A stretch of DNA of 5,580 nucleotides from JAGLWP01 sp964444095 (GTDB lineage Archaea; Nanobdellota; Nanobdellia; Pacearchaeales; GW2011-AR1). The first letter of the stretch is position 1. Every line of letters begins with the position of its first letter. This document shows positions 5,359-5,580 of this stretch, in pieces. The DNA lies in contig CAYUEW010000021.1 of the NCBI GenBank assembly GCA_964444095.1, forward strand, positions 1 to 5,580. Reading direction: 5' to 3'. The notes beneath the pieces were generated by a model, which saw only the letters and a program-made list of their open reading frames with translations, was not told the DNA's origin and searched no databases. Position numbers and translations under genes: made by a program.

Positions 5359-5528
5359 TTAACTAAGATGAGTGCTTTAATTACATGCGAAAAAAATGTT
5401 AAAGTATGAGGTATGTAAAAGTAGTCATAGTTGTAGTTCTGATATTAATATTAACAGCCAATAGTTAGGAGACGTGTGAAGTGGTTTGAAGTCTTATATT
5501 CAAATTGCGTTAATTGTAAAATTAATTA
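5359..5528 (+). other. Predicted 16S rRNA precursor leader
   Basis: No convincing gene lies between the predicted start near 5359 and the 16S 5' end. The stretch should be transcribed and removed during rRNA maturation. It holds a possible hairpin at 5481-5508, a 10-base palindrome ATATTAATAT at 5442-5451, and a boxA-like TGCTTTAA at 5373-5380. The partner strand of any processing stem would lie downstream of 16S, outside the window, so a bulge-helix-bulge site cannot be judged. Confidence 0.5.
5481..5508 (+). other. Possible hairpin in the rRNA leader
   Basis: GTGGTTTGAA (5481-5490) can pair over ten positions with TTCAAATTGC (5499-5508): a six-pair Watson-Crick core TTTGAA/TTCAAA, then three G-U wobbles and a closing G-C, around an 8-base loop. 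It ends about 20 bases before mature 16S. The pairing is seen; a role in processing or termination control is a guess. Confidence 0.35.
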
Positions 5529-5580
5529 AATCCAGTTGATCCTGCTGGCGGCTGCGGCTATCTGGTTTGCGTTTAGCCAT
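5529..5580 (+). rRNA. 16S ribosomal RNA, 5' end (partial)
   Basis: The sequence from 5529 aligns without gaps to the conserved archaeal 16S start: TCCAGTTGATCCTGCTGG stands where most archaea have TCCGGTTGATCCTGCCGG, followed by GGCTATC and TTTAGCCAT in the expected places. Helix 1 pairs CCAG (5532-5535) with CTGG (5545-5548); relative to the common form one G-C pair has become A-T, a compensated change that argues for a functional gene. The mature 5' end at 5529 is by alignment and may be off by a base or two. The gene runs out of the window after about 52 bases. Confidence 0.93.

Noticed and set aside
5368..5468. Two tiny ATGA-overlapping open frames (13 and 20 residues; the second hydrophobic) in the rRNA leader
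   Set aside because: Both are short enough for chance, have no ribosome site, and lie in what should be an untranslated rRNA precursor.
1..5580. Mobile elements, CRISPR arrays, tRNAs, defence genes
   Set aside because: No spaced direct repeats, terminal inverted repeats, transposase motifs or tRNA-like folds were seen; genes cover nearly the whole window and are housekeeping in kind.

Overview
The window reads as part of a small, AT-rich archaeal genome. Evidence for Archaea is direct: an RNA exosome gene run (Rrp4, Rrp41, Rrp42), an archaeal/eukaryotic-type RNA polymerase subunit (RpoK), an archaeal-type uS2, TATA boxes about 25-26 bases upstream of start codons, and the start of an archaeal 16S rRNA gene. 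The AT-rich base use, compressed spacing, divergent enolase, charged extensions on RpoK and S2, and unusual 16S 5' end suggest a DPANN lineage (Woesearchaeota/Pacearchaeota-like). That placement is inference.

Bases 1-2510 (+ strand): rrp4 (5' end cut by the window edge), rrp41, rrp42 and rpoK. The first two junctions are ATGA overlaps, each with AAGGAG placed 8 bases before the ATG. rpoK starts one base after the rrp42 stop. This looks like one transcript carrying the RNA-binding cap protein and the phosphorolytic ring of the exosome plus a polymerase subunit.

Bases 2511-4811 (+ strand): enolase and ribosomal protein S2, each apparently with its own leaderless promoter. In many archaea rpoK-eno-rps2 is the tail of the rpl18e-rpl13-rps9-rpoN-rpoK-eno-rps2 string. 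Here that tail is joined directly to the exosome string. S2 carries an unusual N-terminal charged extension of about 141 residues, and RpoK a charged C-terminal tail of about 54.

Bases 4808-5251 (- strand): a free-standing 3'-phosphoesterase domain of the DNA-ligase-D type with all its recognised active-site residues, convergent with rps2 and overlapping it by 4 bases. It has its own leaderless promoter.

Bases 5252-5580: a divergent promoter region, then a well-formed TATA box for the rRNA transcript, a leader of about 170 bases with a possible hairpin, and the first 52 or so bases of 16S rRNA, cut by the window end.

The content is RNA synthesis, RNA decay, translation and one glycolytic enzyme. 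I see no mobile element, CRISPR array, tRNA or clear novel system. The points most worth checking are the joined gene strings, the charged extensions, a duplicated catalytic-loop segment in Rrp41, and the primer-escaping 16S 5' end.
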